Source: UBA1240 sp045599185
GTDB taxonomy: Bacteria > Spirochaetota > Spirochaetia > Treponematales > Treponemataceae
Reading direction: 5' to 3'
NCBI GenBank assembly: GCA_045599185.1
Contig: JAZRVO010000033.1
Span: forward strand, 18,333-82,332
DNA length: 64,000 nucleotides
The notes under the pieces are model-generated. The model ran no database searches and was not told the DNA's origin. It saw nothing but the letters and a program-made list of their open reading frames with translations. Positions within the stretch are counted from its first letter, which is position 1; the number at the start of each line of letters is the position of its first letter. This document shows positions 35,605-43,566 of the stretch, one piece after another. The position numbers and the translations under genes were made by a program.

Positions 35605-36632
35605 TTGAACCTCGTATACTGCTGAACTTTTGATTCGCTGAACGGAACGCTTTTTTCGTAAACTTCAACCGCGGTTTGCAACAAACCAGCAAGCAGCACT
35701 GCACCCGTGCCTTCGCCCAAAGCCATGCCTGCGTCCAGTACGGGGGAAAAATTAAGCGCCCGGCACAAAAGCTCGCCAACAGGTTCACGGCTTATGTGGG
35801 AAGGAATCAGATAATCGGCAGTGCCTTTTTCAATCCCTTCTGCCACAAGGGCGGCGGTAAGGCTAATTGCGCCGTCCAAAACTATCGGCATGTTGAATTC
35901 TTTAGCCGAAAGATACATTCCCGTCATCACCGCAAGGTCAAAACCGCCAACAGTTTGCAAAACGGTACGGGCATTTTTATTGAATAAATCGTATTTTTTT
36001 ACCGCTTCGTCTATAACCGTTATTTTGCGTTTCAGCCCTTCGTCGCTTAAACCGGCCCCGCGACCTGCGGTAATTTTTGCTTCGGCCTTTAAAAGCGAAG
36101 AAGCAACTGCTGCCGATGTTGTAGTATTGCCAATGCCCATTTCGCCAACGCAAACAAGCTGGTAACCGGCGGCAGTGCAGCTTGCAACAATTTCTTTACC
36201 AAGCAAAAAAGCCTGTTCAATTTCCCCTTCCGTCATTGCGCTTTCTTGCAGAAAATTGCGCGTGCCGCACCGAATTTTTCTGTTAATGACATTTTTAAGT
36301 TCGCCTTCAAAATTAATGCCAACATCATAAGTAAAAACATCGCAGCCAATTTGAGAAGCCATAATTCCAACCACGGACTTTTTGGCGGCAATGTTTTCTG
36401 CGCATATCCGCGTAACACTCTGATCCGACTGGCTTATGCCTTCTTCAACAATGCCGTTATCGGCGCAAAGAACCACAAGGCAGGTTTTGCCGCACTTTGG
36501 GTGTTCTTTCTGCTGAATTGCGCCAAGCTTTGCCACAAGCAATTCAAATTTGCCAAGGCTGTCCAGGGGTTTTGCTATTTTGTCCCAGTTGGCTTTTATT
36601 TTATTGAAGTATTCAGCGTAACTGCTGTTCAA
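35601..36632 (-). CDS. cobT: Nicotinate-nucleotide:5,6-dimethylbenzimidazole phosphoribosyltransferase
   Basis: A 343-aa enzyme activating the lower-ligand base. The start is a TTG at 36632, since no in-frame ATG occurs before the conserved IAKPLDSLGKFELL; a GGA lies just upstream. Other motifs: VLCADNGIVEEGISQSDQSV, GIGNTTTSAAVASSLL, GRGAGLSDEGLKRK, VQTVGGFDLAVMTGMYL and the catalytic-Glu region LGEGTGAVLLAGLL. It overlaps the btuD-cbiP fusion by 20 nt. No DMB synthesis gene (bluB or bza) is nearby, so the native base may come from outside. Confidence 0.95.
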   Translation of the reverse strand: MNSSYAEYFNKIKANWDKIAKPLDSLGKFELLVAKLGAIQQKEHPKCGKTCLVVLCADNGIVEEGISQSDQSVTRICAENIAAKKSVVGIMASQIGCDVFTYDVGINFEGELKNVINRKIRCGTRNFLQESAMTEGEIEQAFLLGKEIVASCTAAGYQLVCVGEMGIGNTTTSAAVASSLLKAEAKITAGRGAGLSDEGLKRKITVIDEAVKKYDLFNKNARTVLQTVGGFDLAVMTGMYLSAKEFNMPIVLDGAISLTAALVAEGIEKGTADYLIPSHISREPVGELLCRALNFSPVLDAGMALGEGTGAVLLAGLLQTAVEVYEKSVPFSESKVQQYTRFK

Positions 36633-38904
36633 GAATTCCGTAAATCGCCTCCATGTTAAGGTGTTTTCTCATTTCATCAGCAAGAAGGTCGTACTGAGAT
36701 TCCTTAAATGCCTTGTAATCAAAAGTTTTTTCCGTAAGTGCAAGACCTTTTTGCCCTGCAAGGTAACTGCAAATGGCAAAGGCAATGTCGCCTTCGTCAA
36801 AAAAACCGTGAATGTAAGTGCCGTAAATGTTTTTATCCGAAGCTCCGCATGGGAAAGGTTTCGTTTTGCCGGTTTGGGTTTGCCCCATGTGAATCTGGTA
36901 ACCGGTAATTTTTCTGTTGCTGAGGAATTCAAATGGGCCTGCCACGCTGCCGGAACTGCACTGGGTCTGGGTTCTTGTTTTTTCTTTTTGCAGAACCGTT
37001 TCAGCGTCCAGCAGTTCCATTCCGCGGACTGTTCCGCCTTCTTCTACGGCAAAAGGGTCTTTTATGCTTTTACCCAGCATCTGGTAACCGCCGCAAATGC
37101 CAAAAACAATTCCGCGGCTGCTGAATTTTTTTACCGCGCTTTCCATGCCGTTTTCGCGCATCCATTTAAGGTCGCCAATTGTGTTTTTGCTGCCCGGAAG
37201 AATTATCATATCCATGCACGGTATTTCTTCTGCGGATTTTATGTAATGCAGGCTTACGCCTTCAATTTCTTCAAAAACGTTCAAATCCGTAAAGTTGGAA
37301 ATACGAGGAAACTTAATTACGCCGATGTTTACAATTCCGCTGCCGTTTTGGGTAAACCGGGCGGTAAGGCTGTCTTCATCGTCAATGGAAATTTTCATGT
37401 ATGGAAGGACACCGGCAACAGGTATTCCGCCACGTTCTTCAAGCATTTCAATTCCGCTGTCCAAAAGTGTTTTGTCGCCGCGGAATTTGTTTATAATAAG
37501 GCCTTTAATCCTTTCGCGCTCACAATTTTCCAAAAGCTGAATGGTACCTAAAAGCTGGGCAAAAACGCCGCCCCGGTCAATGTCGCCAACAAGCAGAACC
37601 GGCGCGTCTACCAGTTCTGCAAGCCCCATGTTTACAATGTCGTTTTTGCGCAAATTTATTTCGGCAGGGCTTCCGGCGCCTTCAATTACAATTATGTCGT
37701 TTTCTTCTTCAAGTTTATGGTAGGCTTTTAAAATCTCCGGCACAAGTTCCTTTTTGTATTCAAAATAGTCTCTTGCGTTCATGTTGCCAACAACTTCGCC
37801 GTTTACAATCACCTGCGAACCAGTGTCGTTGGTGGGTTTTAAAAGAATCGGGTTCATTGCTACAACGGGTTCAATGCCAGCGGCTTCGGCCTGCATAACC
37901 TGTGCCCGCCCCATTTCAAAGCCGTCTTTTGTAATGTAAGAATTTAAAGCCATGTTCTGAGATTTGAAAGGCGCAACTTTATAGCCGTCCTGCTTAAAAA
38001 TTCTGCAAAGACCTGCAACAACAAGGCTTTTACCAGCGCTGCTCATTGTTCCCTGCACCATAATTACTTTTGTTTTCTTCTGGTTTTTCTGCAAGCCGGG
38101 TTTTGCGGTTTTTACACAAACTGCCGCCGCTGTTTTTTGCCCTTCCTCGTTCCACACAAGCGTTCCGGTTTCAGGGTTAAAGTCTTTTTCGCCAATTCCA
38201 TAAAGCTTCTGAATAAAATCGCCGCAGAATATTTCGCCGGCAGTTCCGGCCTTTACGATTTTCTTTCCGTCAAGGCAAAGAATTGTGTCTGATATTTTTT
38301 TTACAAGGTCAAGTTCGTGGAGAGAAAGAATGATTGCCTTGTTTTTTTCTGCGGCAAGTTTTTTTATGGTTTTCAAAAAATCCAGCTTGTAGAACATGTC
38401 CAGAAAAGTTACCGGCTCGTCCAGAACAATTACCTCGGTATCCTGACAAATTGCCCGGGCAAGCATAACCCTCTGCCGCTGACCGTCGCTAATCATGTTA
38501 AAATTGCTGTCTGCAATTTCCTCGCAGTGAACCATTCGGATTGCGTCTTCGGTAATCTGCCAGTCTTCCTTTGAAAGAATGCCCAAAAGCCCCGTGTACG
38601 GGTAGCGGCCTGTAGCGACAACATCGCGCACGGTCATCATTTCAGGCTGAATGCGTTCTGTCATTACCATTGAAAGGTGCTTTGCAACGTATTCTTCTTT
38701 TTCTATAAAAATGTTTTTGCCCAAAAGCGCAATTGAACCGCCGCATGATTCCAGCTGTTTTACGATGGTTTTAAGAACTGTTGATTTGCCCGAACCGTTT
38801 GGCCCGATGAGCGTAAGAATTTTTCCGCCTTCAACTGAAAAATTTATGCCGTCGATTAAAATTCGCCTGCTGTAACCAACGGCAAGACCAGAAACTTTAA
38901 GCAT
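36613..38904 (-). CDS. btuD-cbiP: Fusion: corrinoid ABC transporter ATPase and cobyric acid synthase
   Basis: A 763-aa protein in one uninterrupted frame. Residues 1-~255 are a FecE/BtuD-type ATPase: Walker A LIGPNGSGKST (33-42), signature ISDGQRQRVMLARA (138-151, Asp for the first Gly of SGGQ), Walker B VIVLDEPVTFLD (from 158) and switch His196. After a ~25-residue linker, residues 279-763 are CbiP/CobQ: VMVQGTMSSAGKS-type P-loop, FKSQNMALNSYITKDG, ILLKPTNDTGSQVIVNG, EGAGSPAEINLR, VGDIDRGGVFAQLLGT, LPGSKNTIGDLKWMRE, GICGGYQMLGK (amidotransferase nucleophile Cys) and YGTYIHGFFD. Thus corrinoid import energetics and four amidations share one polypeptide. It overlaps btuC by 8 nt. Confidence 0.93.
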   Translation of the reverse strand: MLKVSGLAVGYSRRILIDGINFSVEGGKILTLIGPNGSGKSTVLKTIVKQLESCGGSIALLGKNIFIEKEEYVAKHLSMVMTERIQPEMMTVRDVVATGRYPYTGLLGILSKEDWQITEDAIRMVHCEEIADSNFNMISDGQRQRVMLARAICQDTEVIVLDEPVTFLDMFYKLDFLKTIKKLAAEKNKAIILSLHELDLVKKISDTILCLDGKKIVKAGTAGEIFCGDFIQKLYGIGEKDFNPETGTLVWNEEGQKTAAAVCVKTAKPGLQKNQKKTKVIMVQGTMSSAGKSLVVAGLCRIFKQDGYKVAPFKSQNMALNSYITKDGFEMGRAQVMQAEAAGIEPVVAMNPILLKPTNDTGSQVIVNGEVVGNMNARDYFEYKKELVPEILKAYHKLEEENDIIVIEGAGSPAEINLRKNDIVNMGLAELVDAPVLLVGDIDRGGVFAQLLGTIQLLENCERERIKGLIINKFRGDKTLLDSGIEMLEERGGIPVAGVLPYMKISIDDEDSLTARFTQNGSGIVNIGVIKFPRISNFTDLNVFEEIEGVSLHYIKSAEEIPCMDMIILPGSKNTIGDLKWMRENGMESAVKKFSSRGIVFGICGGYQMLGKSIKDPFAVEEGGTVRGMELLDAETVLQKEKTRTQTQCSSGSVAGPFEFLSNRKITGYQIHMGQTQTGKTKPFPCGASDKNIYGTYIHGFFDEGDIAFAICSYLAGQKGLALTEKTFDYKAFKESQYDLLADEMRKHLNMEAIYGILEQQLR

Positions 38905-39910
38905 TTTTTTTGCCCCCGGTTTTGTGTACCATCATGTAAATTACCACCGGCACAAGAAAAAAAGCAGTTACGGTGCTTATGCTAAGTTCGGTTGGTGCAA
39001 AAACCGTTCTTGCAATGCCGTCGCAAAAAAGGGTAATTGCACCGCCGCCCAAAAAGCAGCCGGGAATAAGAACCAGCGGTTTTGCCGTTTTAGTAAGTGA
39101 TTTGATTAAATGAGGAACCGCAATGCCCACAAAGCTGATTGGACCTGCAAAAGCCGTAACGCAGCCGGCAAGCAGGGTTGAAAGAACAATAAGCGCAATT
39201 CTTAGCGCCTTTATGTTTACGCCCATGTTTCTTGCGTAGTTTTCGCCAAGCAAAAAAGCACTAATCGGTTTGGAAAGCACAACTGAAAATACAAGGGAAA
39301 CAAAAACCAGAACAGACATTATTAAAATGTCGTTCCAGTTTGTGCCGGAAAAACTTCCCAGCGACCAGTTGTGAAGGTTTACAATGTTTGAATCGCTGGC
39401 AAAAGTAACAAAAAAATCCGTAATTGCCGAACAAATGTAGCCTATTAAAATTCCGCAAACCACAAGAACAGACATGTTCCGCACTTTTAGCGAAAGCGCA
39501 AGCACAATGCCCATTGCAAGCAGCGAACCTGCAAAAGCAGCTGCGACCATTTTTATTGAAGAAATTGCGATGCCAGCATTCAAAAGAAAAATCATGGCAA
39601 TGGCAACAAAAAGTTTTGCCCCGGAAGAAATTCCAAGGACGAATGGCCCGGCGATAGGGTTTGCAAAAAATGTTTGCAGCAAAAAGCCGGAAACAGAAAG
39701 CGCACCGCCAAGTATCAGGGCGGCAAGAATCCGCGGAAGCCTTATGTCCATAATAAGCCGTTCCGCCGTTTCGCCGGTACTTTTCCCAAAAAAAACCGAA
39801 AAAACGTCTTTAAGCGAAAGGCTAACGCTACCCGTTAAAAGGTTAAGCGCAACAAGCACAAAGAGAAACATTAAAATTATTGCAAAAGAAACGGCGTATC
39901 TTTTATTCAT
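38897..39910 (-). CDS. btuC: Corrinoid/iron-siderophore ABC transporter permease (FecCD family)
   Basis: A 337-aa polytopic inner-membrane protein of the FecCD/BtuC family: DIRLPRILAALILGGALSVS, GFLLQTFFANPIAGPFVLGI, SGAKLF, NWSLGSFSGTNW, ENYARNMGVNI and GPISFVGIAVPHLIKSL. About ten hydrophobic segments. Between the substrate-binding lipoprotein and the ATPase domain, so it is assigned to corrinoid or cobalt-complex uptake by context. Confidence 0.9.
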   Translation of the reverse strand: MNKRYAVSFAIILMFLFVLVALNLLTGSVSLSLKDVFSVFFGKSTGETAERLIMDIRLPRILAALILGGALSVSGFLLQTFFANPIAGPFVLGISSGAKLFVAIAMIFLLNAGIAISSIKMVAAAFAGSLLAMGIVLALSLKVRNMSVLVVCGILIGYICSAITDFFVTFASDSNIVNLHNWSLGSFSGTNWNDILIMSVLVFVSLVFSVVLSKPISAFLLGENYARNMGVNIKALRIALIVLSTLLAGCVTAFAGPISFVGIAVPHLIKSLTKTAKPLVLIPGCFLGGGAITLFCDGIARTVFAPTELSISTVTAFFLVPVVIYMMVHKTGGKKNA

Positions 39911-41079
39911 TTTACCTTTACCAGATAGCGAAGGTTGCTTTCATCATCGTTCAATATTCTGTTCAAATCCTGCATAAAGTCCACAATTCCCGTGGTTTCC
40001 TGAAAAAACTTTTTATCCGTGCAGTAAATTCTGTCGTTTTTAAAGCCTTTAAAATCTTTTAAAAGCGGGTATTTTTGCAGAAGAATTTTTTTGTCCTCAA
40101 CCATTCCGTCAATTGTTGAATTATAAATAAGCAGGTCTGCGTCTTTGGCAGTTACATAAAAATCTTCCGCCTGCATGTTCATTGTAGAAAATGCGTTGTC
40201 TTCTTCAAGGCCAGAAGACTGAATAAAATATTTGCCGCCAGCCATTTCTATGCAGCGTGCAATGTAATCGCCGGGTTTTCGTACATTTATTGCACCGCCG
40301 GAAGTGAAATAAAAAAATGCGGCGGTTTTTTCCGTATTTTTTTCATTTTCAAGGTTTTTAAGGGCGGCAAATTCATTCGCCTTCAAATTGAAAAATTCAT
40401 CAGCTTCCTTTTCCCTGTCAAAAAGAAAACCGTAAAGTTTTATCCATTCCAGCTTGCCCAGGGGATTTTTTTCGTATGAAGATTTTTCCACAAGAACAGG
40501 AATTCCAAGCTGTTCCATTTTTTCCTTTACTTCCGGCTTGTGGTATATCATTGTGTTTTGAACAGAAAGGCCGGTTTTGCTGCTGTAAAGCATTTCATAA
40601 TCCGGCGCGCTGTATTTTCCGGCGTAATGCATCCGGCCTTCTTCCATTGCCCTTACAGCTTCCGGCAAATAAAGGCTGTCCTTTTTCATTCCTGTAAATT
40701 TTACGCAGTCAAGAATGTTAAGCCTTATAAAAAAATCCATTGCAGAAGAAGAAACAAGGTAGGTATTGCTTAAAGGTTTTTGCAAAACTGCATAACCGGA
40801 AGGAACACCACCGGGAACAGGAAAACCTGCTTCTACTACAAGGAAGGGGGTCTCGCCGTTGATTTTTACCAGCGAATAGGAACCGCTTTTTTCAATTGAA
40901 AACTGTTCGGCAAAGGCAAGAGGCGTTTTATCGGTAAAGTTAATGGAAGAAAAATCAACAGAACCGGCCTGTGGTTTTTCTGCTTTTTGCCTATTGCAGC
41001 ATGTAAGCCCAAAAACCAGAAAGGCCAGAAAAAATGCTTTAAGAAATTTTTTAATACAGTATTCCAATTGTGTACTCAA
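39907..41079 (-). CDS. btuF: Corrinoid-type ABC transporter substrate-binding lipoprotein
   Basis: A 390-aa exported lipoprotein: after a charged N-terminus, AFFLAFLVFGLTCCNRQ provides a hydrophobic segment and lipobox ending at Cys. The body shows the class III periplasmic-binding layout of BtuF/FepB (LVSSSAMDFFIRLN; YAGKYSAPDYEMLYSSKTGL; VLVEKSSYEKNPLGKLEWIK; YPLLKDFKGFKNDRIYC). Overlaps btuC (ATGA). Its first codons overlap the 3' end of the preceding domain gene by 29 nt. Ligand assignment rests on the operon. Confidence 0.82.
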   Translation of the reverse strand: MSTQLEYCIKKFLKAFFLAFLVFGLTCCNRQKAEKPQAGSVDFSSINFTDKTPLAFAEQFSIEKSGSYSLVKINGETPFLVVEAGFPVPGGVPSGYAVLQKPLSNTYLVSSSAMDFFIRLNILDCVKFTGMKKDSLYLPEAVRAMEEGRMHYAGKYSAPDYEMLYSSKTGLSVQNTMIYHKPEVKEKMEQLGIPVLVEKSSYEKNPLGKLEWIKLYGFLFDREKEADEFFNLKANEFAALKNLENEKNTEKTAAFFYFTSGGAINVRKPGDYIARCIEMAGGKYFIQSSGLEEDNAFSTMNMQAEDFYVTAKDADLLIYNSTIDGMVEDKKILLQKYPLLKDFKGFKNDRIYCTDKKFFQETTGIVDFMQDLNRILNDDESNLRYLVKVK

Positions 41080-41677
41080 TTTCGTGCGGAGTTCCCATTG
41101 CGGTTGTGCTGGCTGTAACCTTCAGCGGTTTTGTCATGTCAGTTACAGGAAAAGTAAATGAAGACTTACTTTCCGGGGTGCTGTTTAAGTATTTTTCCCC
41201 TTCAACAATCATATAGTCGTAGTTTGAACTTGTCCACACAACTGTAAGCCGGGTTTTTCCGCCGGATACTTTAATTGTTGCAGGCGTTTCAATTTTTGCC
41301 CTGCCCGAACCGCCGGAAAGAATGATTTTTACCTGATGTTCGCCGTCAGGAAGTTTTTCCTTTTCTTCCGCGCCGGTGATGCAAACTTTGTGGTCGTACC
41401 AGGTTCCCTTTTTCCCAACAAGGGCAAGGTTAAATTCCCTGTCCAGTTTGCTTACAGGAATGTCAAAACCGTAAACCGTTTCCGTAAAACCATCCTGGTA
41501 GGTAACTTTGTCGCTTGTGGGGAAAAGCCAGTTTGCTTCGTCGGTTTTGGCGTTTTCTGCCGTGCCAACGTACAGGTTAAGAATGTTTTTGCCGGGAAGT
41601 GAAACGTGAAAAGTCATCTTGCCGTCAAAAACGCTCAATGTTCCCTTGCCATTTAAAGATTCGTTGGCATGAAACAT
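41051..41677 (-). CDS. Exported-domain protein downstream of, and probably joined to, CbiK by -1 frameshift
   Basis: A 208-codon frame from the first ATG. However, the same frame is open upstream and reads KKKLSDGLYSATFKTDSSM into it, back to a TAA at about 41739, so the ATG is internal to the domain. It has two beta-rich modules: LSDGLYSATFKTDSS..NGKGTLSVFDGKMTFHV..YGFDIPVSKLDREFNLAL, and DGEHQVKIILSGGSGRAKIE..VVWTSSNYDYMIVEGEKYL. Both resemble ligand-binding beta-sandwich domains found in exported metal/haem-uptake proteins of Firmicutes (family not named with certainty). No signal peptide and no ribosome-binding site at the ATG, which supports expression as a C-terminal extension of the lipoprotein CbiK. 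Confidence 0.7.
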   Translation of the reverse strand: MFHANESLNGKGTLSVFDGKMTFHVSLPGKNILNLYVGTAENAKTDEANWLFPTSDKVTYQDGFTETVYGFDIPVSKLDREFNLALVGKKGTWYDHKVCITGAEEKEKLPDGEHQVKIILSGGSGRAKIETPATIKVSGGKTRLTVVWTSSNYDYMIVEGEKYLNSTPESKSSFTFPVTDMTKPLKVTASTTAMGTPHEIEYTIGILY

Positions 41678-41718
41678 TGAGCTGTCCGTTTTAAATGTGG
41701 CCGAATACAGGCCGTCAC

Positions 41719-42882
41719 TTAGTTTTTTTTTACGTTTTTAACGGCTTCTGCTGTGTGTGCAATGTAAAGTGCCTGAATTTCTGGAATTCTTCCAAGACCT
41801 TCAATCTGGCATTCAATTGAATCAAATGCATTTGAAGCAGCAAACATTGATTTCCACGTATCGTCGTCGTCACCGGCCATGTCGTTGTTGGCGTGGTCAC
41901 CGGCAACAACCATTAACGGGCGCAGAACCACTTTTTTGTAACCGGCATTTTTAACGGCTTCTATTACGCTTTCGCAGGCTGTTTCTTCCGGTTCGCCTTC
42001 AACCGTACCAATAAAAACATTGCCGTAGGAAAGTTTAGCCATCTGGGTTGCCATCTGGGTGTAGCTTACTTTTGCCGTGTGCGAAGTGCCGTGTCCCATA
42101 AACACAAATGCAACGCCGTCTTTTGCCGCGTCAGCAGCAGAAGAATAGCCAGCACCTTTTACGGCAGCGTTTGTAATTGCAACGGCAACGGCTTTTTTAT
42201 CAGCGTTTACAACAGAAGCATCTTTTCCAACTTCGCCAAGCAGCGGTTCTGCAATTGCAACAGAGTCAAACTTGTCAGCGTATTTTTCTACAGCTTCGGA
42301 AAGTTCATCGTATTCGGCACCGTGCATAAGGTGCGTCGGCTGAATGACAAGGTTCTTTACGCCGTTTGCAACTGCGCGTTCAAGTGCCTGATCCATGTTG
42401 TCAATTTTTTCATTTTCGCGTGCCTGAACATGGTTGATGATAATCTGGGCAGTAAACGCGCGGCGAACAGACCAGTCCGGGTTTGCAGCCTGAACGGCTT
42501 TTTCAATTCCGTAAATGTCTTCGGCGCGGCTGTCGTTGAATGATGTGCCGAAACTTACAACAAGAATTTCGTCTTCCTTAATTCCGTCCTGATTAAGGGC
42601 ATTATCTTTGGAAGCATCTCCGGTGTCGCGGCCAAAATAATCAGGGTCGGCTTCTTCACCTGCAACAAGTTCTTTCTGTGCATCGGTAAGTGCGTCCCAT
42701 GCCTTTTTGGCAGCGGCACACTGTTCGTCAGTTTTGTCCGTGCGTTCCTGAACATAAATAGCGTCGATGAGGGCTGCAACATTGTCCGCGGCCTTCTTGT
42801 CTTTTTCTGCCTGGTTACTACAGCCAGACAAAGCAACGATAAGCACTGCACAGCATAATGCAGTAAAAATCTTTTTGCTCAT
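41719..42882 (-). CDS. cbiK: Exported sirohydrochlorin cobaltochelatase (lipoprotein)
   Basis: A 387-aa protein from the ATG at 42882 (ribosome-binding site AAGGAAG). Signal and lipobox: FTALCCAVLIVALSGC, with lipidation at Cys21. Residues ~30-80 are an extra segment (AALIDAIYVQERTDKTDEQC to KKAWDALTDAQKELV) like linker domains of surface proteins. Residues ~105-385 are CbiK: EILVVSFGTSFNDSRAEDIY, IQPTHLMHGAEYDEL (His184/187), VAFVFMGHGTSHTAKVSY (His264) and GTVEGEPE. It inserts Co(II) into sirohydrochlorin; export is paralleled by the periplasmic CbiK-P of Desulfovibrio. First gene after the cobalamin riboswitch. Ends at a slippery A-run leading into the next domain. Confidence 0.9.
   Translation of the reverse strand: MSKKIFTALCCAVLIVALSGCSNQAEKDKKAADNVAALIDAIYVQERTDKTDEQCAAAKKAWDALTDAQKELVAGEEADPDYFGRDTGDASKDNALNQDGIKEDEILVVSFGTSFNDSRAEDIYGIEKAVQAANPDWSVRRAFTAQIIINHVQARENEKIDNMDQALERAVANGVKNLVIQPTHLMHGAEYDELSEAVEKYADKFDSVAIAEPLLGEVGKDASVVNADKKAVAVAITNAAVKGAGYSSAADAAKDGVAFVFMGHGTSHTAKVSYTQMATQMAKLSYGNVFIGTVEGEPEETACESVIEAVKNAGYKKVVLRPLMVVAGDHANNDMAGDDDDTWKSMFAASNAFDSIECQIEGLGRIPEIQALYIAHTAEAVKNVKKN
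41722..41728 (-). other. Candidate -1 programmed frameshift site (A AAA AAC)
   Basis: On the minus strand the cbiK frame ends GTA AAA AAA AAC TAA. The last seven bases before the stop are A AAA AAC in the zero frame, a classic XXXYYYZ slippery heptamer within a run of nine A residues (41723-41731), immediately followed by the stop at 41721-41719. Slippage by -1 gives AAA CTA AGT GAC and enters the downstream domain frame. A weak GGCC/GGCC hairpin lies 9 nt beyond. One added A would have the same effect, so an ordinary indel or transcriptional slippage is also possible. Confidence 0.55.
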
Positions 42883-42903
42883 TTTTACTTCCTTAGTTGA
42901 TAT

Positions 42904-42946
42904 AAAAAAAGCCCTGACTGTTTCAACCGGGTGAAAAAATCAGGGC
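42904..42946 (-). terminator. Riboswitch-controlled intrinsic terminator before cbiK
   Basis: On the minus strand GCCCTGA / TCAGGGC forms a stem with a 22-nt loop followed by CTTTTTTTA, 22 nt upstream of the cbiK start. Its place between the cobalamin riboswitch and the first gene indicates transcription attenuation. Confidence 0.85.
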
Positions 42947-42968
42947 AATTTGTAAACATATTACACGC

Positions 42969-43025
42969 CATGCCTGCACTACGCACAAACGCATAATGCA
43001 CACGCAAAAAGCATGTGCAGGCATG
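42969..43025 (-). other. Hairpin between riboswitch and terminator
   Basis: CATGCCTGCAC (42969-42979) and GTGCAGGCATG (43015-43025) form a perfect 11-bp stem enclosing a loop with further TGCAC/GTGCA and GCGT/ACGC complementarity. It lies downstream of the aptamer and upstream of the terminator and may take part in the switch or insulate it. Confidence 0.5.
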
Positions 43026-43094
43026 ATAAGAGAAAAATTCCATGTAAGTACAATCAATTACTCGTGATTTGGAATTGCTTCCGGTACTATTATA

Positions 43095-43285
43095 AATGGC
43101 AGGTTTCCTGACTTAAAAATCATCATTTCTGTTTTACCTTCCCGGAAAAATCCAGTGGCTTTACTCAAACAGAAACTCCTTTATCACAGTGACGAGATCG
43201 TGCAGGATTTCAACCTGCTTCCCTTTTAACCGGTTCTTGTTTTGCTGTTTTGCCTTGCGTAAAACAGACCGGCACCACTTACTGT
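43095..43285 (-). promoter_or_regulatory. Cobalamin (B12) riboswitch
   Basis: The minus strand has the conserved words of the cobalamin aptamer in order: AAGTGGTGCCGGT, AAAAGGGAAGCAGG, TTGAAATCCTGC, CGTCACTGTGAT, the B12 box GCCACTGG, CCGGGAAGG and AAGTCAGGAAACCTGCCAT. A small AACATCG/CGATGTT hairpin (around 43293-43317) precedes it. It controls the terminator at 42904-42946 and so the whole cbiK-to-metH series when B12 is scarce. The 684-bp gene-free stretch 42883-43566 is occupied by this regulatory leader and two divergent promoters. Confidence 0.95.
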
Positions 43286-43335
43286 TTGCGTAAACATCGA
43301 ATTACAAACCCGATGTTTGCGGTATTTATGGTAGG

Positions 43336-43364
43336 AGCATACCATTATTTGGGCTTGTATTCAA
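43336..43364 (-). promoter_or_regulatory. Promoter of the cobalamin operon
   Basis: On the minus strand TTGAAT (43364-43359), a 17-bp spacer, then TATGCT (43341-43336); transcription would begin about 40-50 nt before the riboswitch core. Confidence 0.6.
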
Positions 43365-43532
43365 CACGGGGCATTTTTAAGCATTCAGCAAGCCCAGAGA
43401 AAACCGCCAAACGCGTTCAATTGCCTGCAACTTGCCTTCAAATGGCCTGCGCCCGGCAGCTTTGGGCGGCATTTGCAAATTATTCTTCTATTTTTGGGGT
43501 TAACTTTGCAAAACCACTTTTTAGACATTAAA

Positions 43533-43538
43533 TATAAT
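43533..43538 (+). promoter_or_regulatory. -10 element of the tetrapyrrole (hem) operon
   Basis: A perfect TATAAT lies 28 nt upstream of the first plus-strand gene; TTGCAA about 21 bp upstream is a loose -35. Leader is short and shows no riboswitch. Confidence 0.4.
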
Positions 43539-43566
43539 GGTAATCTTTTTGAAACGGTAAAACAAA

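Noticed and set aside
36661..37551. A 296-codon plus-strand frame inside btuD-cbiP
   Set aside because: Antisense to strongly conserved CbiP coding sequence; no recognisable protein features.
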